A DNA stretch of 64,000 bases from Azadirachta indica (taxonomy: Eukaryota; Streptophyta; Magnoliopsida; Sapindales; Meliaceae). The translations under genes and the position numbers were made by a program. Positions 1 through 11,099 of this stretch are shown in pieces. Where the stretch lies: NCBI GenBank assembly GCA_022749755.1, contig CM040442.1:18078457-18142456 (forward strand), read 5' to 3'. Position 1 is the stretch's first letter; the number at the start of each line of letters is the position of its first letter. The notes under the pieces were generated by a model. That model did not search any database. It saw only the letters and a program-made list of their open reading frames with translations, and was not told the origin of the DNA.

Positions 1-2194
1 CTTCCCATAGAATTTGCATCCTCAAGTAGTTTCTTAAATCCCATAGAATTTGCATCATAATGCTTATAAGCATCATGGATCATTTCTACAATATCACCAA
101 AATCATTACTTGTAGACTTGGTATCAAAGTGGTCTTCGATCAGCCTAAATGTTTGTTGAAGGTGTTTCCTCACCATGCCAATACCATGTGTTATAGGTAA
201 CATCAAAACCATTCACGAAAAGATGATGTTTTATCTCAATAGGTGCTAGAAGTGTTAGGTTCTGACATGTTGAACAAGGACATTTAAGAAGGGTAGGATT
301 TTCGGAGTGTTTAACTGGAAATTCTACAAATTTGGTGACACCATCATTATGTTTAAGAGAAGTACCATCGCATGACATCCATGACTTGTTCATATTTATT
401 TTTTTACTACCTGGTACCCATGCCAACATATTTAAAACTTTTAGTACTAAATATTTGAAAGTTTACAAACTAAAGATTTAGGACACAATGACAGCAAATC
501 GTTAATCGTCCAATTAGTGAAATTTAAAAGAATAAGTATTAAACTTTACTCATAAAAAAGGACAAGCGTAAACATATATTGCAGCACAAATTATTTTAAC
601 ATTGAACTAGACAAATCTTAATCCCACAGTAGTTAAATGATAATAATGCAAACAAATTAACATCCAAGTTCATTCTGGAATAGCATGATCAGAACACACA
701 AAATAGCTTAGCATCCAAGCTGACCAAGCACATCAAGTTTAAAAATTACTACTACAAAGTATAAGATTTATTAAGCGTTTGAACTATAGCTAGCTTCACT
801 TTCTCTTGTAATTGTGACTTTCCTAGTACTTGTTTAATTGGCTAACTAAGAATTAATTTTGATTTAGCCTTTCTGGGAAGACAACAAATGCTTTTTAATC
901 TAGGGATACTGCATGCTTATTTTTACATGCATCACTATTGGCTAATTTCTTTGTAAACCCATTTTCATTGACATAAGATTCAATTAATTTTCTTAATGTT
1001 TGATTGCCAGCATTAGCACCTAAGAGAAAGAAATTGTCTTTTATATATTATATTCAATATAGTGATCGGTTCAATTACTCAACCATCCAAATGCATTATT
1101 CATTTAGGTACCTAACCTAACATGCATGAAAAAAGGCATTATTTCCATGACATCTAACTACAACAAATTCATATGGGTTCTAACTTCTAGTCATCACCAT
1201 TAAAGTAGGTTTAAAAAACAATGTAGAGATTGAAAATGTTGTTGCCAAGACTATATAGAAAATTAACCATAAGTTTTCTATTCCGCAATTACAAACTTCT
1301 TCCCTTCCCCTGTTCTATTCACGAGTACTTCTCAATGTTGTTAAATAATATTAACTATAGTTAATTAACCAAAATCCATGTCCTCTAACACTAATCAGTT
1401 GACTAACAGGACTTGCTAACTTATTCACATTCATCTATATTCGAGGGTAACTCAATATAACTTTGGTCGTCAAAGCAATTTCACGAACATAATATAAGCA
1501 ACTAAGAATGGAACAGAACATAAAGAAGCATGAGATGTATTTCACTAAGAATCACAAAGCAAAAAGAAATTTACAAAATCAATTTGTACTAGACCATCAC
1601 AAATTTCATCATGCAACCCTAGAATGAAACATTTATCTAAGATATAGTGAATAGAAGCAAAATGAATCAAAGCAAAACCACCAGATGAGGTAACAATTCG
1701 CAAATTCAGGTAATTGCTTGGTTCTTTGGACGAGAGATGTAGTTCACAGTAGTGATAGATGGTCACTATAGTTCAAACCAGAAAGAGGCACGAATACGAA
1801 GGCAACCAGGGTTCATACATGCACAAAATAGGGAGAGTGGAGCTTTGGAAAAATGGGGGCAAAAATTGGTAAGTGTGAAATCATATTAGTTTCCCTTTTG
1901 TTTTCACCTAAACAATGTTGTACGAAGGCTCTTGCACAACGTCGTTTTCTTTATTTATTTATTTTTTTTGTTAACCGACACGATGTCATTTCAAAGAACG
2001 ACCTTCATGTTCCAATTTTAAAATAATAGGCTAACGAATAAGAGTAAAAAATATTTGACATATTTTCTCATATGTCAAACATATATCAACAAATGAAACA
2101 ATAGTAAAATGTATCAAGCAATTGTCATGACTATTTGATACAATAATTAAATGTCATGACTCTACTGTCAAGGTAGGTCAGTTTTCTTTTAGTG
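1..2194 (-). mobile_element. CACTA (En/Spm) DNA transposon, terminal part, cut by window edge
   Basis: The right edge at 2190-2194 reads TAGTG, preceded by gttttctttt. On the minus strand this is CACTAAAAGAAAAC, the usual terminus of plant CACTA elements. Just inside it lie short repeated motifs in both orientations, such as tgtcatgac at about 2126 and 2153 and a ttgtacgaagg / gcacaacgtcg inverted pair near 1920-1945. These look like the subterminal repeats that bind CACTA transposase. A transposase-associated domain is encoded on the minus strand near position 400, which fits an element running leftward out of the window. The other terminus and most of the transposase are not in the window, so autonomy cannot be judged. 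The roughly 1.7 kb between the coding fragment and the terminus has no recognisable gene. Confidence 0.72.
145..393 (-). pseudogene. CACTA transposase N-terminus (transposase-associated domain), fragment
   Basis: The minus-strand reading frame begins well at position 393 with MNKSWM; a longer frame opens at 429 but adds no known sequence. It continues with the pattern of the plant transposase-associated domain: GVTKFVEFPV, then CPCSTCQN, then IKHHLFVNGF, and finally YNTWYWHGE. The CPC-x2-C spacing and the closing W-x-W/HGE are hallmarks of this domain in TNP2-type transposases. The frame stops at about 145. Further along, in another frame, the sequence still resembles the acidic stretch that follows this domain (DIVEMIHDAYKHYD, then LLEDANSMG). 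A frameshift or stop therefore interrupts the gene. The protein would bind element ends; this copy is probably inactive. Confidence 0.72.
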
Positions 2195-5100
2195 AATATA
2201 AAAGTGTCGAATTTGTTTGTATAAAAATTTCATAGCCCTAAAATTATTGTAACAATTGAAAATATATTGTCATGTGTTGAAAAAATTAAATTAATTAACA
2301 TAAATATTTATAAACGAAAATGAAAATGGATTGTAGTATATATATTGAAGTGGGGCGTTGGAATATCTATAAATTATACAAGAAAGCAAGAGCCCCAAGT
2401 TGATAGAGAAAACTTCTTGTGTTGTCTTTGTCAAAAATATTAAATATTAAGAATATGATGTGAAATGCTAATAATATTAAGGGTAGGGTTATAATGTAGT
2501 TGTTGTGTAGTATAGTTGTTTTGTTTGAACTGTTAGATTGTTGCAAATGTAATTTAATGAAAAATAAAAATGATTTTTTAATTATATGCGGAAGTTCTTA
2601 GTTTTTATAAATGCACCATTGAATGGTTGAATAATACTATAACTCTAATATTAAAGATTTTTTTAATAATTTTAAATTATTTTATAGCAGCCATTACAAT
2701 AAGAGTATGTTTAAAATTATTAAGTTTTTACTTAATCTTAAAAATATAATAATAAAATATTTAATACACACCATTTATATTTTTAGTAGTTAAAATAGCT
2801 AATGTTTACCTCTCACCATTTTGCTTAAAATTGACATTTAATAAATTTATATTAGAATGTATATCAAATCCCAATCATACAATAAACAATAAACTCAAAC
2901 AAAATAATTCATAAGTAATTTGATTAAAAAGAAGCTATATATGTTAATGACATTTTAATTATATACAATTTAAGTTATGACAATTAGCATTTACCAATGA
3001 ATATGAGCAATTTTTATATATTTATACAAACAAATTTGACATTTTTATATTGTTGTCACATATTTTATATATTTTATTTTCACTTATTCTCGTGAATATT
3101 TTTCTTGCATCATAAAAATATAGAACATGTGCTAACTATATATTACTATCACGTTAATTTATATCAATGGATTTGAATAAGAATTTGTATGATACCACTA
3201 CTTTTATTATTATTAACGGTATACATCATTGTCACATTAATTCCACAAAAAGAATTAATGTTATTGAAATGCCAAAAAAAGGGAGAATATTGATAAAAGA
3301 GAAATTAATAGAATATGATTAATTTTGTTTTCTATTAAACAAATTTTAGTATTATAAAGAGGGAAAATATATAATAATATAAAAAAATAAATAAAAACAA
3401 CTATGATTACTAGAAATTTAGAATTAGATAAAAAAATATTATCATAAATTTAGATTTAAGTAAAAATCTACCCTAAACCAAAAAAAAAAAAGAATAAAAA
3501 TATATTAAAATAATAAAAAGAAAGGATACGATTCCTTTCCTTAAGGGAAAAAATTTGTTTGCAAAATATAGAGAGAATAGTATCAGAGAGAGAAGTTGAT
3601 TAGTGTACCCTTGATTGGGTTGGTTTGAGATTGTTATTAGAACATATGTAAGTCATTTTAAACATTTAAAAGTTAATAAAACTTTTTCAAAATTACCTTT
3701 TATATTTATAAATATACACACACACACACACACGCATAGGGAGAAAAAAATGAATATGTTTGTATGTGTATATTCATATATTACACACAAGTTAGTAACC
3801 TCATATTTTTACTCATATATTTGTACTTATTTATTAATAGTCAGATCTATACATTTCCAACGATTGAAATTAAATCTGATATAAATAATAATTATGATGT
3901 ATTAAATATATGTGTTAAATTCAATTTCAACTATTGGAAGTGTTTAGATCTAACGATTGACAAATGATAAAAACATATGTATAAAAATATGCTTTCGATT
4001 ATTCGCATATATATCTATAAGAACGAATCATACTCTTAACTTTATGAAATTTTTTATATTATTTGTATCTAATTGAATTTAAATTTTCTAAGAGTTAAGA
4101 TTGCATATCACATGTGCAATGATTATAATGCATTAATTACATATATTAAATTTAATGTCAACTATTATTTTCTCTCTACCCCTCCACAACCCACACCACC
4201 CTCCTCTCTCTCCCCCTCTCCCCGTACTCTTTTCCCTCATCTCTCTCTTTCAAAACCCCAACACACCATTTCTTCTTCTCTTTACTAAACATGGAGATAT
4301 ACTCCATCTCCAATGGGATTTTCTCCTTTTCTTTCTATTTTTTGTTTCTTTTTCAGTAATAAAGACATATTTTCGCCTAAATCTATATTTATGGTGGTGC
4401 ATTCCATTTAACATATTATATCCATATAATAATGGTTTATTTCTATCCAAATCTAGATTTGTGGTGGTTTTGTAGTTTTTCGCTTATTTATAAAGTTGTA
4501 GTATTATTCTCCTTTAAATCTATAAGATTAAAGAACTATATAAACAGATTTGATGAATTTATATTTGAGATCTGAGAGTTTCTCTATTATAACAAATATA
4601 TCACAGAAAATTTATTACAGCATTAACCAGAAAGATCAACTCAAAGAAAAACGAGTAGAAAAATGGAGGTACAAAAAAAATTTTTAGGAAAGCTCCAACT
4701 TAAAATGCATTGTCTATATTTTAAAATTTATTATCTTTTTAATGTTATCCAAAAAATGAAACAGAAAGGTGTTAGTTTATGTTCTTCTTGTTCTTTATAA
4801 AACTTAAGTTTTGATTGGTTATTTGTTGTAATTAATCTCTTTAGTGTGTGTGCTGAAATGGGTGTAAATCTGAAAATTGTACAACTTTATTTTATGGAAT
4901 GAAAGTTTATATTGTATTTGTTTAAAAAAAAAAAATTAATCTCAACCATTAAAGATGTTAAGATCCAATGTCTATAAATGATGTGAGAAATTGTTTAAGG
5001 ATCTATTTATTTTTTCCTATTATTGATGCGTCATAATATGTATATATATACACGTGAACTAATCAACTCTACACAATTTCTTACATTATTTATAAACTAT

Positions 5101-8100
5101 TGAATTTATTGTCATAAATTAAAAAATAAAAAATAGTAAAATTATTCACAAACATGACAATAACAATAAAACTTAACACTAATCATAAAATTACTTGTAA
5201 TTTTTTAGATGACTAACTTTCATATTACGAATTTAAATTAACATTATCAAATAAACATAACTAGTTATATGAAAAAGTATGAAGTGCAAAAAATATTTAT
5301 TAAAAGTTAATAAATTAATTTAGAGAATAAAACATATTAAAAATGTGTTTTATATGTACTAAGAATGATAAACAAGAAGAAAAATAAATTTAGTTGTAAT
5401 AAGATTATATTGAATCTATTAATAAAAATAAACATTACACTAATAATTATACATTAAATTTTAAATAAATTTATAATAAAATAATTCTAAATTTAGAAAT
5501 TAAAATTAATATTATAATTTTTAGATAATATTATATGAATGAAATTTATAAATGATTGGAAAAATATTATAATTTATTAAAAAGTAATGAGTTAAAATAA
5601 TAAATTTAATTAATTTAACATAAAATTATGATAAACAATATTAAGAGATTAAAATCATAATTTCTCACCTTTAAGAGAGGAAGTAATCATAATTCTTAAA
5701 TTCTTTTCATTTTCTTCCTAATTTTTTTGGACCAAACACACTCTTTAAGTACTCATCTTATGCACAAAAAGTTGAGTTCATTTGTTGGCCAAATTGAAAG
5801 TTATAAAAAAAAAAAAACAATTTGTAAAGGTTAGATCAAGTTAAAATCGAGCATTAGTTACAAGAACTATACAACTTTTAGTGAAACTAACGATGAAATT
5901 AATCGAAAAAAAAAATTGAAATCGAGTATTAATCAGTAAAAGTAGGCAACTACTAATAAGAAAATGATAAAATTATTTGAGGTTAGATGTCACTAATAAT
6001 TGGGGTTTGAGTAAAATAAAAAAAGAAAATGTTAAGAATATACTTATAATAAGTTTTTGTACAATGAATCTCTCTATCGATTTTAATTATCTCGATTTTT
6101 TTTTATATTTATATGAACTTTGTGTCATATAATTAATAATTTTTTAATTTATATTTATAGATGAGAGAATATTCCGCTTTAAAAATTGTAAGCAGGGATA
6201 AAAATCCCACGGCCTACAAACAAGCAAACAAAATGAGGCATCAAACGTTTTCTAATAATTGAAATTATTTTATTATTAGAAATAATAAAAATAATATATA
6301 ACATCCAAAAATCAATTTTAGAAAACATTTCATTTCCCAAATTCACCTTTCGGACACGTGGCTCACACCCATTGAGTACATATATCTTTTAAAAAAAAGA
6401 AAAATACGAAATAATTAATTAATTAATTAATGGTGGGACAAGACAGCAACGGCTGAGCCTAATTCAAAAATGAAGCATTACGATGACATCAGAAACACAA
6501 TTAATTACAAAATCTAATTACAAGACAGAAAGTAGATTTGGTTTGGTTAGGTGGCATATATTTAATTAATTAATTAAAAAGTGATTTTGTTTTGATGCAA
6601 CAGAAACAGATAACAACTAAAGCAGAAAAAGCAAAACACATGCCCATCCCATTACTTGGAAAATATTATTATAAAATCAAGTTTAATTGTACTTTGATTC
6701 TCGATTCAAGCAAAGAGAACCCGACTCCACTCAACTGTTTCCATCTATTTTTTTATATTTTAATTTTAAATAATCATAATTAAAGTATTATATATAAATA
6801 AATATTATACTTCGTCAGCCAGTCAAGTACTGTTCTTTTCTTTCGATTTTTGCGTTTCACATTAATTAATTAATTAATTAACTAACTAACTCAATAATAT
6901 TATCCTTAATTTCATGTTAGCCCCTTCACATTTTCTCAATTGCCAAATTACACCAAATATTTTCAAATATATTCATCCCACCTCCTAACGCTTTACATTT
7001 CCTCGGTTGTAACAATGAATTACGACCCGTTTATTATTCATCGGTAGCAACAATGAACTTTAGTTCTAATATTTTTATAAACAAGTAGCCTATTTCTCTA
7101 TTTAAATTCGCGAGTCTTTTATTATTTTAACTCATTATTTCTTAATAAATTATAATATTAGAAGGTAATAAATTAGAGGGTAATGTTTACAATTTAAAGT
7201 ATTAATATCATTAGCATATGAAAAACATAAACCTAATTAATTTTACTTATATTTAATGATTTAAAAGGCAAACGAATATTTTTAAAATTATTAGATATAT
7301 TTCAACTATTATACCACTTGTGTTTAACGCGAATAAGAGAAAACATTGACTGTTTAGAAGTAGAACACATTTTTTTTTAAAACAGTTGAACGTAATTTCT
7401 CTACAACATATCCACGTATGTTCGAAGCAAGCAGAAGAAGAAACTAATTTTTTGAAGGTCGCTTGAATTATTTTACTAGATCGTTAGATGTAACTTAAGT
7501 ATTATCAAAGAATTGAGGGGTTAACATGAAAATAACCCTAATAATATTAAAATAATAAACGAGCACCTTATCATGAGATGATATTGCACCTCAAATCCGT
7601 ACTCTTAACACATCATAAAACCGCGCCGATGTCTCACAAGCGGCTCCTTCCTTAACCTATGGTTAATTAATTTATAAACAATTTTTAATTAATTATATTG
7701 TCATTAAATAATTAATTAATAGAGATAATAGAGGTTGTCACGAATGTCAAAAAAAAATCCGAAGAAAATAAAAATAAAAAAAAAATAAAAAAGTAGAAGC
7801 TAGTGAAAGCAGGCTTAGCTCCAAGTTCCAACCCATTCATAGAGACTGGTGGTGGGGGCAAAAGTGCAGTGAAGTTGCAGAAGGCGGGCTAGCAGTAGTA
7901 ATGGCTACCTCTCATTTATTAATATTAATATTAATATTAAACTAGAATATATATACACAGATACCTGACCAAAGGAAAAAAGACAATGAACGAATCAACC
8001 CTTCGGCTTTGGAAGGCTTGGCTTTAAACATCCGTAATATCTATGCCTGGTGTGTTAATTTTACACATTTTTAACACGCACTAAGGAAACCCTTTACAGC
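2195..8100. other. AT-rich intergenic DNA without recognisable genes
   Basis: This stretch is dominated by poly-A, poly-T and TTAA-type sequence, and no frame shows a known domain. It includes a CA microsatellite at about 3716-3734, several (TTAA)n runs near 6410-6430, 6563-6578 and 6862-6880, and the CT-rich tract annotated separately. The open frames present are short and have no homology that I recognise. Confidence 0.6.
4170..4360 (+). other. Pyrimidine-rich leader-like tract followed by a 22-codon ORF
   Basis: A C- and CT-rich block at about 4172-4285 is compositionally unlike its AT-rich surroundings and resembles the pyrimidine-rich 5' leader of many plant genes. It is followed at 4291 by ATG and a 22-codon frame that ends with TAA at 4357-4359 and encodes a hydrophobic Phe-rich peptide beginning MEIYSISNG. 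About 300 bases later, near 4663, another ATGGAG is followed at once by a GT that could be a splice donor. No downstream coding exon is recognisable, so this may be a non-coding transcript, a decayed gene start, or chance. Confidence 0.2.
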
Positions 8101-8183
8101 TTTGCTCAGCTTTCCCTTCTCTATTTAGACAACAACAACAGCATCAATAACATATACAACAAACATGTATTTGTATGTATGTA

Positions 8184-8187
<4 letters not shown>

Positions 8188-8258
<71 letters not shown>

Positions 8259-8312
8259 CCAGCAGGTCTCCATCTGCATTGATAATATGTGTGTGTGCGT
8301 GTGTGTGTGTGT
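8188..8312. repeat. (GT)n microsatellite, two blocks
   Basis: An almost perfect GT run covers 8188-8255, preceded by (GTAT)n. A second shorter GT block lies at about 8288-8312. The runs lie downstream of the MIR319 fold-back in its transcription direction, so they may be within the 3' part of the primary transcript. The open frames here only translate the repeat. Confidence 0.95.
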
Positions 8313-8899
8313 TGTAAATTTGGTAGTCGCAATCAGAAATCAGCAGCTGAATCTTTTCAGAAATAGGACAATGTAGATATATTACTGTAATTAATGTTTT
8401 TCTTATATGTATATATGTATATGTAATGCAGTCTTCCCATTTCTTTATTTGACACTTTGTTGTACAATTTCTGCTTGTATTCATGATGGTGAAGCCAATA
8501 CTAGGAAGCTAGCTAGCTTTTATTTATTTTATCAACATGAATACGAATCATATCAAGAAGGACAGCAGATATCTAAATATATATCAATTCTGAAAGCTAC
8601 TGCATGCAGCTAGCTAGGCCCTGCATGAATAGAATAGATGATAATTCTCAAACATGGGAATTATAATAAATTAGATGATGATGATAATGTATATAGCATG
8701 TAAAAGAATTTGAGGATATATAGATAGATATTGTATAGCAATGAGGTCAATAACTTGATGCAATTCATCAGTATGAAGCAATGCTATATATGTAGATCTT
8801 AAAGGCATATATGTATATGTTTGGGAGAAAGGAAAATGATCAAGAAAATAATAATGAATATAAGATATTGATCAGAATGAAGAGAGTAAGTATAGTAAA

Positions 8900-8920
8900 A
8901 GGGAGCTCCCTTCAGTCCAA
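8900..8920 (-). ncRNA. miR319: Mature miR319 (3p arm)
   Basis: Read on the minus strand, the 21 bases begin TTGGACTGAAGGG and end AGCTCCCT. This equals the widely conserved miR319a form. It differs from miR159 at the start (TTGG rather than TTTGG), at position 6 and at the 3' end, so miR319 is the better assignment. The star strand is at 9054-9074 on the same strand. Confidence 0.96.
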
Positions 8921-9053
8921 GCACAGAGAAGAAAGGATGAATATAATTATCTCCCGCTTCATTCACACATTCACAATAGCAAGCAATTAGAGTTATTCTA
9001 CTGCGTTTGAATGAATGAGTCGGCAGCTAATTCCAAACCCTTACCTCATCTAT

Positions 9054-9074
9054 GAGTGGACTGAAGGAAGCTCT
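9054..9074 (-). ncRNA. miR319 star strand (5p arm)
   Basis: The minus-strand sequence begins AGAGCTTCCTTCAG and ends TCCACTC. It pairs with the mature strand with only a G-U pair and terminal mismatches, as expected for a Dicer-like duplex. Confidence 0.9.
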
Positions 9075-9090
9075 CTTCTACAATACCCAT

Positions 9091-10720
9091 TTTATTAATT
9101 ATTAAATCAAATCAAATGGGGTTTAATTAATTCTTAATATTAATATTAATATTAATATCAATTTCCCTATACATATATATATATATTTGTTGATAAAGTG
9201 AATGACTAAATCTAGCTACCAGCATCAATCAGCAGCAGGTGCATCTGCTTTCTGAGTCAAAAGACATTAAGAAAACAACAACTAGATAGAATACAAACCA
9301 ATTATTAATTATATATATAGAATAAGTACTCTAAATTAATTAAAGCTAGCTCTTTCTTTCTAATTGGCTACAAATTTAAATTAATTAATTAATAATTCCT
9401 TTAAGATCAAAACTGGGTACGAGATCGAAGAAATTCTTCCACATAAGTAATTCATTGTAAAGTAAAGGAAGACAAATTAAAAATTTTGAAACAATCAATG
9501 CTTAAGAAGAGAAGGGAAATCAAATGGTAGCAGCTTTTCTTCCTGACATCAAACCCTAACCCTAAGTAAAAGGCTTTTGTACTTACTTACACAAGAAAGA
9601 AAGAAAGAAAAATGACAAGAAAGGCTTGATTAGACAACTCGTGTTATGGTAAAATTAAAAAGAAAAAACTAGGAGGAGACGGAGATTGAAACCCTCAGAG
9701 CTCTAAAGCTATATATATATATATATATAGTTAGATGAAGGTAGGCCACTCATTAAGAACCATCAGATCAAACATATATCGCAGAACAAATCCCAAAAAA
9801 TGAAAAATCAAGTCATGGGTCACCCATATCTTCATCTTCTGATGAGTTTGGAGATCAAACGTTTATGAATATAGAGTTTTGCTTAAAACCCACTGAAGAG
9901 ATCAGGAAAGAATATAAAGTGGGAGTTGTATATATATGTGAATAAGCAGCAGAACAACAGACTAAGAATGTTATTATTCAGTTAGAAGTGTGTGTATTAC
10001 AGAAGGGTAAAAAAACAAATAATTAAGAAAACAATGAGGAAATCCCTGTAAAATTTGCAGACAACTTACCGATTTTGTTGTAGGGTTAGTCTTCCAAATC
10101 CAGAAGAAGTCTTCAGAAACCCTAAATCTGACGGTTCAAGGAAGATGATGAGTTGCACTGTTGTACAAACAAGAAAAGCAAGAACTCAAATTAAATAAAT
10201 AAATAAAAGGAACAGAAAGATTATATATGTATGAAGAACAAACTGAACACAGAAATTAAAATGGAACAAGGAATAGAAAACAGAAGAGACGAGAAGCGGT
10301 AATAAAGGAAGGAGGCAGTGGAAGAGGAAATGTCGCTGTCTCATGAGAGTCAGAGAAGAAAAAGTTATTAAACATCTATACAAATCTGGTAAAGCACTAG
10401 ATTAGAAATTCAAAAAAGTACTTATTTTCCTTCAGAGTTTTTCCCTTTCAGAGAAGATTTACATATGGAAGCTTTAACTTTAAGCAGGGGAAGAAGCAGA
10501 TCAAAGGAATGTGTGTTTAATTAACTTCTATTGGATAATAATAATAATAAATTAAACCAGTAGTATCACTCTGTTGCCCAACAAACAACAAAACTAGCTA
10601 TCCCCTCTCTTCTCTCTTTTCTCTTCTCTCTCTAATCATAAAAGAGAAAGAGAAGAAGATGAATCCAATAAGAAAGTAAGCGGTAGAACAAGGAAGAGAA
10701 GAGGAGAAAGAGAGAAACAG
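9091..10720 (-). other. Probable 5' part of the MIR319 primary transcript
   Basis: The interval between the candidate promoter and the fold-back has no long open frame on the minus strand. It contains a good splice donor on that strand (GGTAAGTT, donor GT at 10068-10069), so the primary transcript may be spliced, as several plant pri-miRNAs are. The region also holds (TA)n at 9710-9729 and a telo-box-like aaaccctaaccctaag at 9551-9566. The transcript limits are inferred, not seen. Confidence 0.35.
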
Positions 10721-10743
10721 CTAGGTGGTGGGGCTTTGTTTGA

Positions 10744-10753
10744 CCATTTATAA
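10744..10753 (-). promoter_or_regulatory. Candidate TATA box for MIR319
   Basis: On the minus strand the sequence reads TTATAAATGG. About 30 bases downstream begins a pyrimidine-rich leader (GCTGTTTCTCTCTTTCTCC), the usual look of a plant transcription start. This would put the start near 10720, about 1.65 kb before the fold-back. A second TATA-like sequence exists near 11052-11060, so the assignment is tentative. Confidence 0.35.
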
Positions 10754-10918
10754 TATAAATCATCTTGCGAATAGTGTCTGCCAGTCAGTCTATCATGCTG
10801 TCTACTGCTACTGCACTACACAAATTTACATTACCTCTTCACACTCCATAAAAACTCCATACAAACATATCAGAAACTGTTCTTGTATGTATATCTACAT
10901 ATACAATAACAACTGTTA

Positions 10919-10987
10919 CTACATACATACATACATACATACAGTGATATATATGAGGTTTCTAGGGCTTCTTTCTTTCTTTTCTTT

Positions 10988-11023
<36 letters not shown>

Positions 11024-11024
11024 G
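10919..11024. repeat. (CATA)n and (CTTT)n microsatellites
   Basis: A perfect CATA run at about 10919-10943 is followed by a CTTT run at about 10970-11023. If a promoter near 11055 were used for MIR319, the second run would be a GA-rich leader on the minus strand. Confidence 0.9.
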
Positions 11025-11099
11025 CTGCTCCATTCTCGCTCTTCTCATTCACTATATATAAGCCTATTGCCTGTTCATAACTCTGGTTTGAAATGACAT

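Larger units (their letters stand above)
8885..9090 (-). ncRNA. MIR319: MIR319 microRNA precursor (fold-back)
   Basis: On the minus strand the 3' arm carries the canonical 21-nt miR319a sequence (8900-8920) and the 5' arm carries the matching star strand (9054-9074). The two pair over nearly their whole length with the usual 2-nt offset. The lower stem continues: GTATTGTAGAAG upstream of the star faces CTTTTACTATAC after the mature strand. The upper stem has the block known from MIR319 precursors, with CTGCCGACTCATTCATTC on the minus strand (9009-9026) facing GAATGAAGCGGGAG (8951-8964). This long stem, with the miRNA near its base, is typical of the miR159/319 family, in which processing runs loop-to-base. 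Family members direct cleavage of CIN-class TCP mRNAs and so control leaf growth and margin shape. The ends given are approximate. Confidence 0.96.

Noticed and set aside
8125..8484. Open frames rich in His-Thr or Cys-Val
   Set aside because: They are translations of the GT microsatellite and have no other coding evidence.
9551..9566. Interstitial telomere repeat
   Set aside because: Only two CCCTAA-type units are present; it is better described as a telo-box promoter motif.
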